NCBI RefSeq assembly: GCF_009831415.1
Contig: NZ_CP043727.1
Location: 744,001 to 808,000, forward strand
Direction: 5' to 3'
Length of the DNA stretch: 64,000 bases
DNA from: Yersinia canariae
GTDB lineage: Bacteria > Pseudomonadota > Gammaproteobacteria > Enterobacterales > Enterobacteriaceae
Shown here piece by piece: positions 19,710 to 31,527 of the stretch (positions are counted from its first letter, which is position 1; every line of letters starts with the position of its first letter). The notes below the pieces were generated by a model. It made no database searches. It saw nothing but the letters and a program-made list of their open reading frames with translations, and was not told where the DNA came from. Position numbers and translations under genes: made by a program.

Positions 19710-19871
19710 ATCATCAGATATAGCAATATGTGATGTAGATTATCAATGAATCGGTTTTTCCGAGCATTTCTTGCTATAAAAACGACTTTTCTCGAGTTAA
19801 TGGTTGTCCTAAAATTTATGAATTGATTTACCGAGCACAAGCTCACTGTCCGATGTAAGGAGTTATTCATT

Positions 19872-21050
19872 GTGACAAACATGATTCGTCAATTTTTGCG
19901 CCAAGAGGCTGCGGGTGGGCTGATTTTAATCTTTGCCGCCATCGTGGCCTTATTTATGGCTAACACCCCGCTACAAGGGTTTTATCAATCTTTTCTTGAT
20001 GTGCCGGTATCTGTAAAAATAGCGTCACTGGACATCAGTAAGCCGCTGTTGTTGTGGATCAATGATGGTCTAATGGCGATATTCTTCCTGGTCGTCGGCT
20101 TGGAAGTTAAGCGCGAATTAATGGAAGGCTCACTAGCTGGGCGTGATAAAGCTGTTTTCCCGGCGATTGCTGCCCTCGGCGGTATGTTGGCTCCGGCCTT
20201 GATTTATTTACTCTTTAATGGGGCCGATGAAGTTACCCGTCAAGGTTGGGCAATTCCAGCGGCAACGGACATTGCCTTTGCATTGGGTGTGATGGCATTA
20301 CTGGGAAACCGGGTTCCAACCAGTCTGAAAGTGTTTTTGCTGGCACTGGCGATCATTGATGACTTGGGTGTCATCATTATTATTGCGCTGTTTTATACCC
20401 ATGAGGTTTCCTTGCCGGCCTTGGGGATCGCGGCCGCGGCCATTGCATTATTGGGCTATATGAACTGGCGTGGGGTAGGGAAAACATCGGCCTATCTGTT
20501 GGTCGGGTTGGTACTGTGGGTCTGTATTCTTAAATCTGGGGTGCATGCGACCTTAGCGGGTGTCATTGTCGGCTTTATGATTCCGCTTCACACTAAAGAT
20601 AAACGGTCGCCATCAGAATCACTGGAACATGGTTTGCATCCATGGGTTGCCTACTTGATTCTGCCACTCTTCGCATTTGCTAATGCGGGGGTATCGTTGC
20701 AAGGCGTTTCACTCTCTGGATTGACATCGTTACTGCCTCTGGGGATTGCGAGCGGCCTGTTTATTGGTAAACCACTCGGCATTTTCCTGTTTAGTTGGCT
20801 AGCGGTTAAGTTAGGGGTTGCTAAACTGCCAGATGCAATCAACTTTAAGCAGATTTTTGCTGTGTCCGTGTTGTGCGGCATTGGTTTCACGATGTCGATA
20901 TTTATCGCTTCACTGGCATTTGACGGCGCAGATATTGCTCTGACAACCTACTCAAAATTGGGCATATTGCTGGGCTCCACGACCGCAGCCATTGTTGGCT
21001 ACAGCTTATTGCGCATGGCCTTACCGGCGAAGAGAAAAGTAACTCATTGA
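19872..21050 (+). CDS. nhaA: Na+/H+ antiporter NhaA
   Basis: 392 residues (E. coli 388) with ~12 membrane segments. The functional residues are in place: Asp163-Asp164 in [10 protein letters not shown] and Thr132-Asp133 in the unwound ATDIAFALG helix. [22 protein letters not shown] is also conserved. It exports Na+ or Li+ in exchange for protons at alkaline pH. The GTG at 19872 is preferred because AAGGAG lies 9 nt before it; the ATG at 19881 would leave an 18-nt gap. nhaR follows after a 279-bp spacer containing an ERIC element, so read-through from nhaA, as in the E. coli nhaAR operon, may be altered. Confidence 0.97.
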   Translation: MTNMIRQFLRQEAAGGLILIFAAIVALFMANTPLQGFYQSFLDVPVSVKIASLDISKPLLLWINDGLMAIFFLVVGLEVKRELMEGSLAGRDKAVFPAIAALGGMLAPALIYLLFNGADEVTRQGWAIPAATDIAFALGVMALLGNRVPTSLKVFLLALAIIDDLGVIIIIALFYTHEVSLPALGIAAAAIALLGYMNWRGVGKTSAYLLVGLVLWVCILKSGVHATLAGVIVGFMIPLHTKDKRSPSESLEHGLHPWVAYLILPLFAFANAGVSLQGVSLSGLTSLLPLGIASGLFIGKPLGIFLFSWLAVKLGVAKLPDAINFKQIFAVSVLCGIGFTMSIFIASLAFDGADIALTTYSKLGILLGSTTAAIVGYSLLRMALPAKRKVTH

Positions 21051-21064
21051 TTAATATTTGAATG

Positions 21065-21091
21065 GCCAGCACCGTTCGCAAAGGTGCTGGC
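21065..21091 (+). terminator. Stem-loop after nhaA
   Basis: A perfect 9-bp stem GCCAGCACC/GGTGCTGGC, 15 nt after the nhaA stop. It lacks a good T-run (ATTCTACC follows), so it may be a weak terminator or an mRNA-stabilising hairpin. Confidence 0.5.
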
Positions 21092-21167
21092 ATTCTACCT
21101 GATGGATTTCTAGGCTTACCATTTGTGAAGTCTCAGAACAAGGAACGTTTAGTCGTGCATGGGGCCA

Positions 21168-21296
21168 TATACACCCTAAATAATTCGAGTTGCAGAAAGG
21201 CGGCAAACGAATAAATCCCGACGAGTTGGCAGTGGTCAATGAGTTGGGTGAGAGAGTGCCGCTAACGCACATGTAGCTTGAAGTATGACGGGCATA
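21168..21296. repeat. ERIC (IRU) interspersed repeat
   Basis: A 129-bp element with imperfect terminal inverted repeats, beginning TATACACCCTAAATAATTCG and ending CTTGAAGTATGACGGGCATA. The interior GGTGAGAGAG and CTAACGCACATG match the enterobacterial repetitive intergenic consensus as I remember it, although the central part (usually GTGAATCCCC...GACTGGGGTGAGCG) is diverged. It is transcribed between nhaA and nhaR and should fold into a long hairpin in RNA. Confidence 0.85.
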
Positions 21297-21329
21297 TCTG
21301 GCTCGACGATATGTTAAGGAGATAACAAC

Positions 21330-22229
21330 ATGCGAATATCACATATCAATTTCAATCATCTTTATTATTTTTGGCAGGTTTGTAAAGAAGGCTCCGTCGT
21401 GGGGGCTGCTGAAGCTTTATTTTTGACGCCGCAAACCATTACCGGGCAAATTAAAGCATTAGAAGAACGTCTGGGCGGGAAATTATTTAAACGCCAGGGG
21501 CGTGGGCTGGTGCCATCAGAGTTAGGGCAATTGGTCTTTCGCTATGCCGATAAGATGTTCATGCTCAGTCATGAAATGCTGGATATTGTTAACTATCGCA
21601 AAGAATCTAACTTGCTATTTGATGTCGGCGTCGCTGATGCATTATCCAAGCGCTTAGTGAGTCAGGTGCTGGAAACTGCCGTAGTGGATCATGAAAAAAT
21701 CCATTTACGCTGTTTTGAATCGACCCATGAAATGCTACTGGAGCAGTTGAGCCAGCATAAGCTGGATATGATTCTGTCTGATTGTCCGGTTGATTCCAGT
21801 CAGCAAGAAGGGCTGTTTTCTGTAAAGCTCGGCGAATGCAGTGTCAGCTTTTATTGTCGCCAGCCTGTCCCGGACTTGCCTTTCCCCGCTTGTTTGCAAC
21901 AAAAGCGGTTGTTAGTCCCTGGTCGCCGTTCAATGTTGGGGCGCAAATTATTAAATTGGATTAACAGCAAAGGGTTACAGGTGGAAATCCTCGGTGAATT
22001 TGATGATGCGGCGTTAATGAAAGCGTTTGCTATCTATAACAACGCCATTTTTGTAGCACCGACACTGTATGCCGCAGATACCTATGCGAAAGATGATGAA
22101 ATTGTCGAAATTGGCCGTTTAGATAATGTGCAGGAAGAGTATTACGTTATTTTTGCCGAGCGTATGATTCAACATCCAGCGGTGCAGCGGGTATGTAACA
22201 AAGATTTTTCTGCGCTTTTTAGCGGTTAG
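21330..22229 (+). CDS. nhaR: LysR-family transcriptional activator NhaR
   Basis: 299 residues (E. coli 301). The N-terminal winged helix-turn-helix ([38 protein letters not shown]) and the effector-binding domain follow the family pattern. NhaR activates nhaA in response to Na+, and in E. coli also osmC and pgaABCD. AAGGAG stands before the ATG. It lies downstream of nhaA on the same strand, separated by an ERIC repeat, and is convergent with rpsT across a bidirectional terminator. Confidence 0.96.
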   Translation: MRISHINFNHLYYFWQVCKEGSVVGAAEALFLTPQTITGQIKALEERLGGKLFKRQGRGLVPSELGQLVFRYADKMFMLSHEMLDIVNYRKESNLLFDVGVADALSKRLVSQVLETAVVDHEKIHLRCFESTHEMLLEQLSQHKLDMILSDCPVDSSQQEGLFSVKLGECSVSFYCRQPVPDLPFPACLQQKRLLVPGRRSMLGRKLLNWINSKGLQVEILGEFDDAALMKAFAIYNNAIFVAPTLYAADTYAKDDEIVEIGRLDNVQEEYYVIFAERMIQHPAVQRVCNKDFSALFSG

Positions 22230-22323
22230 ACAAATTGATTCGAGCCGTAAATGGCACCGCCATCAACTATCCATGGCCGAGATGAATTTTGCGATTTGAT
22301 GAGCCAGCCAAATTTTAGATATA

Positions 22324-22350
22324 AAAAAACCGGCCTAGGCCGGTCTTTTT
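22324..22350. terminator. Bidirectional terminator between nhaR and rpsT
   Basis: The stem ACCGGCC/GGCCGGT (22329-22335 with 22338-22344) is flanked by seven A on the left and five T on the right. It serves convergent nhaR and rpsT. Confidence 0.88.
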
Positions 22351-22373
22351 ACTAAGCAGCCAACGTAATGCAA

Positions 22374-22637
22374 TTACTGCATTGCGTTGATTTGCGCGAC
22401 CAAATTTGACTTATGGCGTGCTGCTTTATTTTTGTGGATCAGACCTTTACAGGACTGACGATCCACAATTGGTTGCATCTCATTAAATGCTTTTTGCGCT
22501 GCGTCTTTATCGCCAGCTGCGATTGCCGCATACACCTTCTTAATGAAGGTACGCACCATTGAGCGACGGCTAGCGTTATGCTTGCGGCGTTTCTCAGACT
22601 GTACGGCGCGTTTCTTAGCTGATTTGATATTAGCCAA
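22374..22637 (-). CDS. rpsT: 30S ribosomal protein S20
   Basis: 87 residues, as in E. coli. It is highly basic, with the family sequence [21 protein letters not shown] at the N-terminus and [13 protein letters not shown] near the end. The start codon is TTG (22637-22635), as in E. coli rpsT, where the weak UUG start takes part in autogenous translational control. GGGAG precedes it. S20 binds 16S rRNA in the body of the 30S subunit. The gene is monocistronic and divergent from ribF. Confidence 0.98.
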
Positions 22638-23050
22638 GGTCCAACTCCCAAATATATTCTATTGAGGACAATTCAAAGGCCGAGGAATATGCCCTTTTAG
22701 CCTTCGTTTGTCAATGGATTTGTGCAAATAAGCGCCGTTTGTACGGGCGGCACTTGCTACGTTGTGATGGAGCGGGATTTTACCAGCTTCGCGCTGCGGA
22801 ATACAGTCTTTCGAAAGAAAATTCCACAGTTCACTGCCTCGAAGGGATTCGACGGTGGTTCTTGTAAAAATCTCAGCCTGCTTCTGTATTCGACGGCGTG
22901 CGTATTCTACAGGATAAAGTCAGTAAAAGGGATTTTACCTGCGCAATTTTGGTAAAATGGTATGACTTTCAGCTAAAGGTACCAATCGCGGGTTAACCTT
23001 AACCGCTGTACAAGGTATAATCCGGCGATTTCCACTGTTTTGAGCCAGCT
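22638..23050. other. Divergent rpsT/ribF intergenic region with probable ribF promoter
   Basis: 413 bp without a credible gene; a 77-codon frame (22722-22955) has no recognisable product. TTAACC (22993-22998), a 17-bp spacer and a perfect TATAAT (23016-23021) make a good sigma70 promoter starting ~25 nt before ribF. Two near-identical 14-mers GGGATTTTACC(A/T)GC occur at 22774-22787 and 22929-22942. The second, with GGTAAAA (22951-22957), makes an inverted repeat TTTTACC...GGTAAAA. Confidence 0.6.
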
Positions 23051-23989
23051 ATGGAGCTAATTCGCGGTATACATAATATCCGGGCACGCCACCATGGTTG
23101 CGTGCTAACTATCGGTAACTTTGATGGTGTCCATCGCGGACATCAAGCCTTATTGGAGCAGCTAAAGCGCGAAGGTCGGCGTTTGGGGCTGCCCGTTATG
23201 GTAATGATATTTGAACCGCAACCACTGGAATTGTTTGCAGCGGATAAAGCACCGGCTCGATTAACACGTTTACGTGATAAAGCCAGATATTTGGCTGACG
23301 CCGGTGTTGACTATTTATTGTGCATTAAATTTGATCCGCGTTTTGCAGCGATGACTGCGCAAGCTTTCGTTGCTCAGTTGCTGGTAGAGAAGTTGGGTGT
23401 TAAGTTTTTAACTGTTGGCGATGATTTCCGCTTTGGCGCAGGGCGTCAGGGGGATTTTCAGCTATTACAGCAAGCGGGTGCTGAATTTGGTTTTGATGTG
23501 ATAAGCACCGACAGCTTTTGTGATGGTGGTCTGCGCATTAGCAGCACAGCGATTCGTCAGGTACTTTCTGATGATGATTTGGTGTTGGCTGAAACACTGC
23601 TGGGTCACCCGTATAGTATTTCTGGCCGAGTGGTTCACGGTGACGAACTGGGGCGGACGATAGGCTTCCCCACGGCGAATTTGCCGTTAAAACGTTTAGT
23701 TGCTCCAGTAAAAGGAGTGTATGCGGTTGATGTTTATGGCCTGAGTCCAAAGCCATTGCCCGGGGTTGCCAATATTGGCACTCGGCCGACCGTTGCTGGT
23801 ATTCGCCAGCAGCTAGAGGTTCATCTGCTTGATGTAACTATGGATCTTTATGGGCGCCATATTGATGTGGTGCTTCGCGCGAAACTGCGCAATGAACAGC
23901 GTTTTGCTTCGCTCGATGCTTTGAAGCAGCAAATCGCCAATGATGTGGTGACGGCCCGAACATTTTTCGGGCTAAAGACACCGGTTTAA
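23051..23989 (+). CDS. ribF: Bifunctional riboflavin kinase / FAD synthetase
   Basis: 312 residues (E. coli 313). The N-terminal FAD synthetase domain has the nucleotidyltransferase motif [20 protein letters not shown] and [15 protein letters not shown]. The C-terminal riboflavin kinase domain has [39 protein letters not shown] and EVHLLD. It converts riboflavin to FMN and FMN to FAD. It is the first gene of the ribF-ileS-lspA-fkpB-ispH operon; ileS starts 31 nt after it. Confidence 0.98.
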   Translation: MELIRGIHNIRARHHGCVLTIGNFDGVHRGHQALLEQLKREGRRLGLPVMVMIFEPQPLELFAADKAPARLTRLRDKARYLADAGVDYLLCIKFDPRFAAMTAQAFVAQLLVEKLGVKFLTVGDDFRFGAGRQGDFQLLQQAGAEFGFDVISTDSFCDGGLRISSTAIRQVLSDDDLVLAETLLGHPYSISGRVVHGDELGRTIGFPTANLPLKRLVAPVKGVYAVDVYGLSPKPLPGVANIGTRPTVAGIRQQLEVHLLDVTMDLYGRHIDVVLRAKLRNEQRFASLDALKQQIANDVVTARTFFGLKTPV

Positions 23990-24020
23990 TATTTCTAGCC
24001 GAAACGGAACCGAGAATCTA

Positions 24021-26837
24021 ATGAGTGACTACAAGAATACCCTGAATCTGCCTGAAACAGGGTTCCCGATGCGCGGCGATCTGGCTAAGCGTGAACCTGA
24101 CATGCTGAAACGTTGGTATGAGCAGGATCTGTACGGGATTATTCGTACGGCCAAGAAGGGTAAAAAGACCTTTATTTTGCACGACGGCCCTCCTTATGCG
24201 AACGGCAACATTCACATTGGTCACTCTGTTAACAAAATTCTCAAAGATATTATTGTTAAATCGAAAGGAATGGCTGGCTACGACTCACCTTATATACCAG
24301 GTTGGGATTGCCACGGTCTGCCGATCGAGCTAAAAGTTGAACAATTAATTGGTAAGCCGGGCGAAAAAGTCAGTGCCGCGGAGTTCCGTGCTGCCTGTCG
24401 TAAATATGCTGCTGAGCAGGTTGAAGGCCAGAAGAAAGATTTCATCCGTCTGGGGGTCTTGGGCGATTGGGACCATCCTTACCTGACGATGGATTTCAAA
24501 ACTGAAGCCAATATCATTCGTGCATTAAGCAAAATCATCGATAACGGCCATCTGCACAAAGGCGCGAAACCAGTGCACTGGTGTACGGACTGTGGTTCAT
24601 CATTGGCTGAAGCTGAAGTCGAATATTATGACAAAACCTCACCTTCTATTGATGTGCGTTTTAACGCGGTTGATACGGCCGCCGTTGCCGCTAAATTTGA
24701 TGTGTCGGCGGTTAATGGCCCGGTTTCACTGGTTATCTGGACGACCACTCCGTGGACCTTGCCGGCGAACCGCGCCATTTCACTGAATGCCGAATACATT
24801 TATCAGCTGGTGCAAGTGGAAGGTGAATGCTTGATTTTGGCCGCTGATTTGGTCGAAAGCGTGATGAAACGCGTCGGTATTACCGAATGGACGATATTGG
24901 GCAACTGTAAAGGTGCTGATCTCGAACTGTTGCGTTTCAGCCATCCGTTTATGGGCTTTGATGTTCCGGCGATTTTAGGTGACCACGTTACACTGGATGC
25001 CGGTACCGGCGCGGTTCATACCGCACCTGGTCATGGCCCGGATGACTTTGTTATTGGTCAAAAATACGGTTTGGAAGTTGCCAATCCGGTTGGCCCGAAC
25101 GGCTGCTATCTGACGGGGACTTACCCAACGTTGGACGGCATGTTTGTGTTTAAAGCTAACGATGTGATTGTTGAGCTACTGCGTGAAAAAGGCGCATTGC
25201 TGAAAGTTGAAAAACTGGTCCACAGCTACCCATGCTGTTGGCGTCACAAAACACCAATTATCTTCCGTGCTACGCCGCAATGGTTCATTAGTATGGATCA
25301 AAAAGGCCTGCGTAAGCAGTCTCTGGAAGAGATCAAAGGCGTGCAGTGGATCCCGGATTGGGGCCAGGCGCGTATTGAGACTATGGTGGCAAACCGCCCA
25401 GACTGGTGCATTTCACGCCAACGTACTTGGGGTGTGCCAATGTCTCTGTTTGTCCATAAAGAGACTGAAATGCTTCATCCGCGCAGCACTGAGTTGATGG
25501 AAGAAGTTGCCAAACGTGTCGAGCAAGACGGTATTCAGGCGTGGTGGGATCTGGACCCTGCTGAAATTTTAGGTGCTGATGCCGCTGATTACGTCAAAGT
25601 GCCAGACACTCTGGACGTATGGTTTGACTCCGGTTCAACTCATTCGTCGGTGGTCGACGTCCGCCCAGAATTTGGTGGTCATAGCCCGGATATGTATCTG
25701 GAAGGTTCTGACCAACACCGCGGCTGGTTTATGTCTTCATTGATGATTTCTACCGCGATGAAGGGCAAAGCGCCTTATCGTCAGGTGCTGACTCATGGTT
25801 TCACCGTTGATGGTCAGGGGCGCAAAATGTCCAAATCCATCGGTAATACCATCAGCCCGCAAGATGTGATGAATAAACTGGGTGGCGACATCTTGCGTCT
25901 GTGGGTAGCATCTACCGATTACACGGGCGAAATTGCTGTTTCTGACGAAATTCTGAAACGCTCAGCTGACTCTTACCGCCGTATCCGAAATACTGCGCGC
26001 TTCTTGCTGGCTAACCTTAATGGCTTCGATCCTGCATTGCATCAGGTCGATCCAGAAAATATGGTCGTAGTAGACCGCTGGGCTGTGGGCCGCGCTCAAG
26101 CCGCGCAAGCCGAGATTATGGAAGCGTACGAAAATTACGATTTCCACTTGGTGGTGCAGCGCTTGATGCAGTTCTGTTCGGTTGAGATGGGGTCTTTCTA
26201 CCTCGATATCATTAAAGACCGCCAGTACACCGCGAAAGGCGATAGCATAGCCCGCCGCAGCTGCCAAACTGCATTGTTCCATATTGCCGAAGCATTAGTT
26301 CGCTGGATGGCACCAATCATGTCATTCACCGCAGACGAAATCTGGAATCAACTGCCAGGCGAACGTCCGCAATATGTCTTCACTGAAGAGTGGTATGACG
26401 GTCTGTTTGGGTTGGCAGGCGATGAGAGTATGAACGATACTTTCTGGGCCGAGCTGTTGAAAGTCCGTGGCGAAGTGAACAAAGTCTTAGAGCAAGCGCG
26501 TAGCGACAAGCGTATTGGTGGTTCACTGGAGGCAGCCGTGACTCTGTTTGCTACTCCTGAACTGGCCGCTCGCCTAAATAGCCTGCAAGATGAGCTGCGT
26601 TTTGTATTGCTGACGTCAGCTGCGAAAGTTGCAGATTATGCCGACGCGGGTGATGACGCACAGCAAAGTGAGCTGATTTCTGGGCTGAAGATTACCTTTA
26701 ATAAAGCTGATGGTGAGAAGTGTCCGCGTTGCTGGCATTACACACAAGACATTGGTTTGGTAGCGGAACATGCTGAACTGTGCGGCCGCTGTGTCACTAA
26801 CGTTGCCGGAGACGGTGAAGAGCGTAAGTACGCCTGA
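24021..26837 (+). CDS. ileS: Isoleucyl-tRNA synthetase
   Basis: 938 residues, exactly the E. coli length. It is a class I synthetase with the HIGH motif in [16 protein letters not shown], a KMSKS loop in [12 protein letters not shown], an editing (CP1) domain with [12 protein letters not shown] and [19 protein letters not shown], and a C-terminal zinc finger CPRCWHY...CGRCVTNV. It charges tRNA-Ile and clears Val-tRNA-Ile. Its TGA overlaps the lspA ATG by one base, so the two are translationally coupled. Confidence 0.99.
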   Translation: MSDYKNTLNLPETGFPMRGDLAKREPDMLKRWYEQDLYGIIRTAKKGKKTFILHDGPPYANGNIHIGHSVNKILKDIIVKSKGMAGYDSPYIPGWDCHGLPIELKVEQLIGKPGEKVSAAEFRAACRKYAAEQVEGQKKDFIRLGVLGDWDHPYLTMDFKTEANIIRALSKIIDNGHLHKGAKPVHWCTDCGSSLAEAEVEYYDKTSPSIDVRFNAVDTAAVAAKFDVSAVNGPVSLVIWTTTPWTLPANRAISLNAEYIYQLVQVEGECLILAADLVESVMKRVGITEWTILGNCKGADLELLRFSHPFMGFDVPAILGDHVTLDAGTGAVHTAPGHGPDDFVIGQKYGLEVANPVGPNGCYLTGTYPTLDGMFVFKANDVIVELLREKGALLKVEKLVHSYPCCWRHKTPIIFRATPQWFISMDQKGLRKQSLEEIKGVQWIPDWGQARIETMVANRPDWCISRQRTWGVPMSLFVHKETEMLHPRSTELMEEVAKRVEQDGIQAWWDLDPAEILGADAADYVKVPDTLDVWFDSGSTHSSVVDVRPEFGGHSPDMYLEGSDQHRGWFMSSLMISTAMKGKAPYRQVLTHGFTVDGQGRKMSKSIGNTISPQDVMNKLGGDILRLWVASTDYTGEIAVSDEILKRSADSYRRIRNTARFLLANLNGFDPALHQVDPENMVVVDRWAVGRAQAAQAEIMEAYENYDFHLVVQRLMQFCSVEMGSFYLDIIKDRQYTAKGDSIARRSCQTALFHIAEALVRWMAPIMSFTADEIWNQLPGERPQYVFTEEWYDGLFGLAGDESMNDTFWAELLKVRGEVNKVLEQARSDKRIGGSLEAAVTLFATPELAARLNSLQDELRFVLLTSAAKVADYADAGDDAQQSELISGLKITFNKADGEKCPRCWHYTQDIGLVAEHAELCGRCVTNVAGDGEERKYA

Positions 26838-27346
26838 TGAGTAAACCTATTTGTTCGACCGGATTGCGCTGGTTATGGCTGGCTGTGCTGGTGGTGATTG
26901 TGGATCTCGGGAGCAAACAGTGGGTTATGGCCCACTTTGCCCTGTACGAGTCCGTGCCACTGATTCCTTTTTTCAACCTGACCTATGCGCAGAATTTTGG
27001 CGCGGCATTTAGCTTTCTTGCCGATAAAAGTGGCTGGCAGCGTTGGTTCTTTGCAGGGATAGCTATCGGTATTTCAGTTCTATTGATGGTGCTGATGTAT
27101 CGGTCTACTGCCAAGCAACGTCTGCTAAATTGCGCTTATGCTCTGATTATCGGTGGGGCATTAGGTAACTTATTTGATCGTATGGTGCATGGCGCGGTGA
27201 TCGACTTTATCGATTTTCACGTCAACAACTGGCATTTCCCGACATTCAACATCGCCGATACAGCCATCTGTATCGGTGCTGCGCTGGTGATATTTGAAGG
27301 CTTTTTAAGTCCGGCTGAAAAAACGGCAATGCATAAAGGTGAGTGA
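26837..27346 (+). CDS. lspA: Lipoprotein signal peptidase (signal peptidase II)
   Basis: 169 residues with four membrane segments. The two catalytic aspartates are in [22 protein letters not shown] and [13 protein letters not shown]. It cleaves prolipoprotein signal peptides after lipidation in the inner membrane and is the globomycin target of the family. The start ATGA overlaps the ileS stop. The fkpB start lies immediately after the lspA stop. Confidence 0.98.
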   Translation: MSKPICSTGLRWLWLAVLVVIVDLGSKQWVMAHFALYESVPLIPFFNLTYAQNFGAAFSFLADKSGWQRWFFAGIAIGISVLLMVLMYRSTAKQRLLNCAYALIIGGALGNLFDRMVHGAVIDFIDFHVNNWHFPTFNIADTAICIGAALVIFEGFLSPAEKTAMHKGE

Positions 27347-27347
27347 T

Positions 27348-27848
27348 ATGTCAGAACATGTACAAGGCCATCAAGTACAAGACTATTTTGTACAAGAGAG
27401 TAGTGCTGTATTGGTGCATTTCACTTTGAAACTGGAGGATGGCTCAACAGCTGAGTCTACCCATATTCATGGGAAACCTGCGCTATTCCGGTTAGGTGAT
27501 AACAGCCTTTCCGATGCGCTGGAGCAACAGTTGATAGGCCTGAAAGTGGGTGATAAACACACTTTTACCTTGCAGCCTGAAGATGCATTTGGCTTGGAAA
27601 GTCCTGATTTGATTCAGTACTTCACTCAGCGCGATTTTGCTCAAACCGGTGTACCGGATGCGGGCACGATTATGCTGTTTACCACCCGTGATGGCAGTGA
27701 AATGCCGGGCGTGGTGCGCGAAGTGGCAGAAGAGTCCATTACTGTTGATTTTAATCACCCGTTGGCTGGGCATATCGTCAGCTTTGATATTGAAGTGCTG
27801 GAGATTGACCCCCAACAGGAGGCTCCGCATGCAGATATTGCTGGCTAA
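27348..27848 (+). CDS. fkpB: FKBP-type peptidyl-prolyl isomerase (SlpA type)
   Basis: 166 residues from the ATG at 27348; a GTG three codons earlier (27339) would overlap lspA and adds nothing conserved. E. coli FkpB is 149 residues. The extra length is an N-terminal insertion ([14 protein letters not shown]) before [21 protein letters not shown]. The FKBP core and the inserted IF domain ([29 protein letters not shown]) and the C-terminal [22 protein letters not shown] are conserved. It probably acts as a cytosolic folding helper. Its 3' end overlaps the ispH start by 20 nt. Confidence 0.95.
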   Translation: MSEHVQGHQVQDYFVQESSAVLVHFTLKLEDGSTAESTHIHGKPALFRLGDNSLSDALEQQLIGLKVGDKHTFTLQPEDAFGLESPDLIQYFTQRDFAQTGVPDAGTIMLFTTRDGSEMPGVVREVAEESITVDFNHPLAGHIVSFDIEVLEIDPQQEAPHADIAG

Positions 27849-28782
27849 TCCACGCGGCTTTTGTGCCGGAGTTGATCGGGCTATCAGTATTGTTGAACGC
27901 GCGATCGAGATGTATGGTGCGCCAATCTATGTGCGCCATGAAGTGGTGCACAACCGCTATGTGGTTGAGAGTCTGCGGGAACGCGGCGCTATTTTTATCG
28001 AGGATATCTCTGAGGTGCCGGATGGCTCCATTTTGATTTTCTCGGCCCATGGCGTGTCACAAGCTGTTCGTGCAGAAGCCCGCGCGCGCGAGTTGACGAT
28101 GTTGTTTGATGCCACGTGCCCATTGGTTACCAAAGTCCATATGGAAGTTGCTCGTGCCAGTCGTAAAGGGAAAGAAGCCATCCTGATAGGCCATGCCGGC
28201 CATCCGGAAGTGGAAGGCACCATGGGGCAATACAATAATCCCAAAGGGGGTATGTATTTGGTCGAGTCACCTGATGATGTTTGGAAACTGAATGTTAAAG
28301 ACGAGAATAATCTCTGTTTTATGACTCAGACCACTTTGTCAGTTGATGATACTGCCGCAGTGATTGACGCTTTACACAAACGGTTCCCGAAGATTATCGG
28401 CCCACGTAAAGATGATATTTGCTATGCCACAACCAACCGGCAAGAAGCGGTAAGGAATTTGGCAAATGATGCTGATGTTGTCTTGGTGGTTGGCTCGAAA
28501 AACTCATCCAACTCGAACCGCTTGGCTGAACTTGCACAGAGAATGGGGACATCGGCTTATCTAATTGATTCTGCGGCTGATATCCAAGAGTCATGGCTAG
28601 AAAATGCGGAGTGCATTGGCGTCACTGCTGGTGCCTCTGCACCGGATATTCTGGTGCAGCAAGTGATTGCTCGCTTGCAAGCCCTCGGCGCGGGTGGGTC
28701 TATAGAACTGCGTGGCCGTGAAGAAAGTATCGTTTTTGAAGTTCCCAAAGAATTACGTGTTGAGGTTAAGCAGATCGATTGA
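27829..28782 (+). CDS. ispH: 4-hydroxy-3-methylbut-2-enyl diphosphate reductase
   Basis: 317 residues from the ATG at 27829, preceded by CAGGAGGCT (E. coli 316). The open frame begins at 27637, but that 64-codon extension lies inside fkpB and lacks family similarity. The [4Fe-4S] ligands are Cys12 ([13 protein letters not shown]) and the cysteines in [11 protein letters not shown] and [11 protein letters not shown]. It carries out the last step of the MEP isoprenoid pathway, producing IPP and DMAPP. It is the last gene of the ribF operon, followed by an intrinsic terminator. Confidence 0.98.
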   Translation: MQILLANPRGFCAGVDRAISIVERAIEMYGAPIYVRHEVVHNRYVVESLRERGAIFIEDISEVPDGSILIFSAHGVSQAVRAEARARELTMLFDATCPLVTKVHMEVARASRKGKEAILIGHAGHPEVEGTMGQYNNPKGGMYLVESPDDVWKLNVKDENNLCFMTQTTLSVDDTAAVIDALHKRFPKIIGPRKDDICYATTNRQEAVRNLANDADVVLVVGSKNSSNSNRLAELAQRMGTSAYLIDSAADIQESWLENAECIGVTAGASAPDILVQQVIARLQALGAGGSIELRGREESIVFEVPKELRVEVKQID

Positions 28783-28808
28783 TCTCCGGCACCTATTCGT
28801 AACTCTAT

Positions 28809-28837
28809 TAAGCAGCCCTAAGTGGCTGCTTTTTTTA
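28809..28837 (+). terminator. ribF-ispH operon terminator
   Basis: The hairpin AGCAGCC-CTAAGT-GGCTGCT (28811-28830), followed by a run of T, lies 28 nt after the ispH stop. Confidence 0.9.
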
Positions 28838-29018
28838 CGGATATATCTCGCCAGCACTGCATGAATATGCGAAATATCCACAGGATGCCAGATGAAGTGT
28901 TACCGAGTATTTTACCCTAAATAATTAAGTGGTTTCACTGATGAAAATGGGCGTATATCATTTTTTTCTAATACAAATTAAATAGGCTGGCAGAGTCCAT
29001 GGCGGACGGCTAATCTGA

Positions 29019-29879
<861 letters not shown>

Positions 29880-29890
29880 AGGTGTAAAGC

Positions 29891-29960
29891 ACAACCCGTG
29901 ATGTGGTTGTTTTTATCATAATCATATGATAACAGGACAATATTTTATTGTCCTTTTTTA
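29891..29960 (+). terminator. Tandem terminators after dapB
   Basis: Two successive stem-loops each end in T-runs. The first is ACAACC/GGTTGT (29891-29896 with 29905-29910) then TTTTT. The second is AGGACAAT/ATTGTCCT (29934-29941 with 29947-29954) then TTTTTT. Confidence 0.85.
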
Positions 29961-30351
29961 TTAAAATGATAAATAACACGTTTGATCGACATTTTTTATT
30001 TTATTGCCAGTTTTGTGATGTTTTGTCTCTATTTTTGGTCTTTTATTCTCTCCGCTATGTATCAGAACTCATTTTCATCACGCCAGAACGATTTTTTTCA
30101 GTCACGCACTCTCGCAACCGTTTACTATGTTAAGTTAGCATGTGTTTTTACCGCTATAATCCGCTCATTTTAATGAAAACGGTAAAAAACAGAGAAAAAA
30201 TGGCACTTTGGCTAGACAAGAGCGTCACTCATCATTAAAATGCGCCCAATTTGCCAAAAATTAGCTTTGAGGGCGGTTTTTGCATTGATTTAGGTCGCTA
30301 GATATGAATTAATATGCAGATAATGTGACTGTTTATTCCTTGGAGGATGTT
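29961..30351 (+). promoter_or_regulatory. carAB control region: two promoters and two ARG boxes
   Basis: Two 18-bp ArgR boxes lie at 30303-30320 (TGAAT-N4-ATGCA core) and 30324-30341 (TGACT-N4-ATTCC core), 21 bp centre to centre, as is typical for an ArgR hexamer. Box 1 overlaps a candidate P2 promoter: TTGCAT (30280-30285), a 17-bp spacer and TATGAA (30303-30308). Further upstream, TATAAT (30155-30160) may be the -10 of a pyrimidine-controlled P1, though its -35 is poor. The arrangement mirrors E. coli carAB. The ~190 bp before P1 show nothing else recognisable. Confidence 0.75.
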
Positions 30352-31512
30352 TTGATTAAGTCAGCGCTATTGGTTCTCGAAGACGGAACCCAATTTCACG
30401 GTCGGGCCATCGGGGCAGAGGGTACGGCAGTGGGGGAAGTGGTCTTCAATACGTCGATGACCGGTTATCAAGAAATCCTCACTGATCCTTCCTACTCCCG
30501 CCAGATCGTCACTCTTACTTATCCTCATATCGGCAATGTCGGCACCAATGCCTCCGATGAAGAATCCTCCGCAGTACACGCCCAAGGTCTTGTTATTCGC
30601 GACCTGCCACTGATTGCCAGTAACTACCGTAATGAAGAAGGCTTAGCTGAGTATCTCAAACGCCATAATATTGTCGCGATTGCGGATATCGATACGCGTA
30701 AGTTGACACGGTTACTGCGCGAGAAAGGCGCTCAAAACGGCTGCATTATTGTGGGTGATTTGTCTGATGCTGCATTGGCGCTGGAAAAAGCAAAAGCATT
30801 CCCGGGATTAAAAGGGATGGATTTGGCCAAAGAAGTGACCACCAAAGAGGCTTACCACTGGTTGCAAGGCAGTTGGACTCTGGAAGGGGACTTACCTGCG
30901 GCGAAGCAACCTGAAGACTTACCATTCCATGTTGTTGCTTATGACTACGGTGTAAAGCGCAATATTCTGCGCATGCTGGTTGACAGAGGTTGCCGTCTGA
31001 CTGTTGTACCGGCACAGACCCCGGCGGAAGATGTTCTGAAGTTAAATCCTGATGGTATTTTCTTGTCCAACGGCCCTGGGGACCCTGAGCCATGTGATTA
31101 TGCTATCGCGGCGATTAAACGCTTCCTGGACACCGACATTCCGGTATTTGGTATCTGTCTAGGTCACCAATTGCTGGCACTGGCGAGCGGCGCAAAAACG
31201 GTAAAAATGAAGTTCGGCCACCATGGTGGCAACCATCCGGTAAAAGACTTGGATGCCAATTGCGTGATGATCACCGCGCAGAACCACGGTTTTGCGGTTG
31301 ATGAAACTTCATTGCCCTCTAACCTGCGTACCACACACGTTTCTTTATTCGATGGTTCCTTACAAGGGATTCACCGTACCGATAAAGCAGCTTTCAGTTT
31401 CCAGGGTCACCCTGAAGCCAGCCCTGGGCCGCATGATGCCGCCCCGCTGTTTGATCACTTTATCGAGCTGATTGAAGCTTATCGCGCGACCGCTAGCCAC
31501 ACCAATAAATAA
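30352..31512 (+). CDS. carA: Carbamoyl-phosphate synthase small (glutaminase) subunit
   Basis: 386 residues from a TTG at 30352 (E. coli 382). GGAGG lies 5 nt before this TTG, and the sequence then reads [20 protein letters not shown] as in E. coli CarA, which also starts at UUG. A GTG nine codons upstream would lie inside the second ARG box. It is a class I glutamine amidotransferase: the nucleophile Cys is in [14 protein letters not shown], with His/Glu in [14 protein letters not shown]. It supplies ammonia to CarB for carbamoyl phosphate used in arginine and pyrimidine synthesis. carB starts 15 nt after it. Confidence 0.97.
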   Translation: MIKSALLVLEDGTQFHGRAIGAEGTAVGEVVFNTSMTGYQEILTDPSYSRQIVTLTYPHIGNVGTNASDEESSAVHAQGLVIRDLPLIASNYRNEEGLAEYLKRHNIVAIADIDTRKLTRLLREKGAQNGCIIVGDLSDAALALEKAKAFPGLKGMDLAKEVTTKEAYHWLQGSWTLEGDLPAAKQPEDLPFHVVAYDYGVKRNILRMLVDRGCRLTVVPAQTPAEDVLKLNPDGIFLSNGPGDPEPCDYAIAAIKRFLDTDIPVFGICLGHQLLALASGAKTVKMKFGHHGGNHPVKDLDANCVMITAQNHGFAVDETSLPSNLRTTHVSLFDGSLQGIHRTDKAAFSFQGHPEASPGPHDAAPLFDHFIELIEAYRATASHTNK

Positions 31513-31527
31513 TCAGGAGCGAATACC

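Noticed and set aside
22722..22955. 77-codon ORF between rpsT and ribF
   Set aside because: No ribosome-binding site, odd Cys-rich composition and overlap with the repeated GGGATTTTACC motifs; no family recognised.
27637..27828. 64-codon N-terminal extension of the ispH frame
   Set aside because: It lies wholly inside fkpB in another frame; the family start and a strong CAGGAGGCT site are at 27829.
28915..28926. CCCTAAATAATT resembling an ERIC end between ispH and dapB
   Set aside because: Only 12 bases match and no matching right end was found, so it cannot be called an ERIC remnant.
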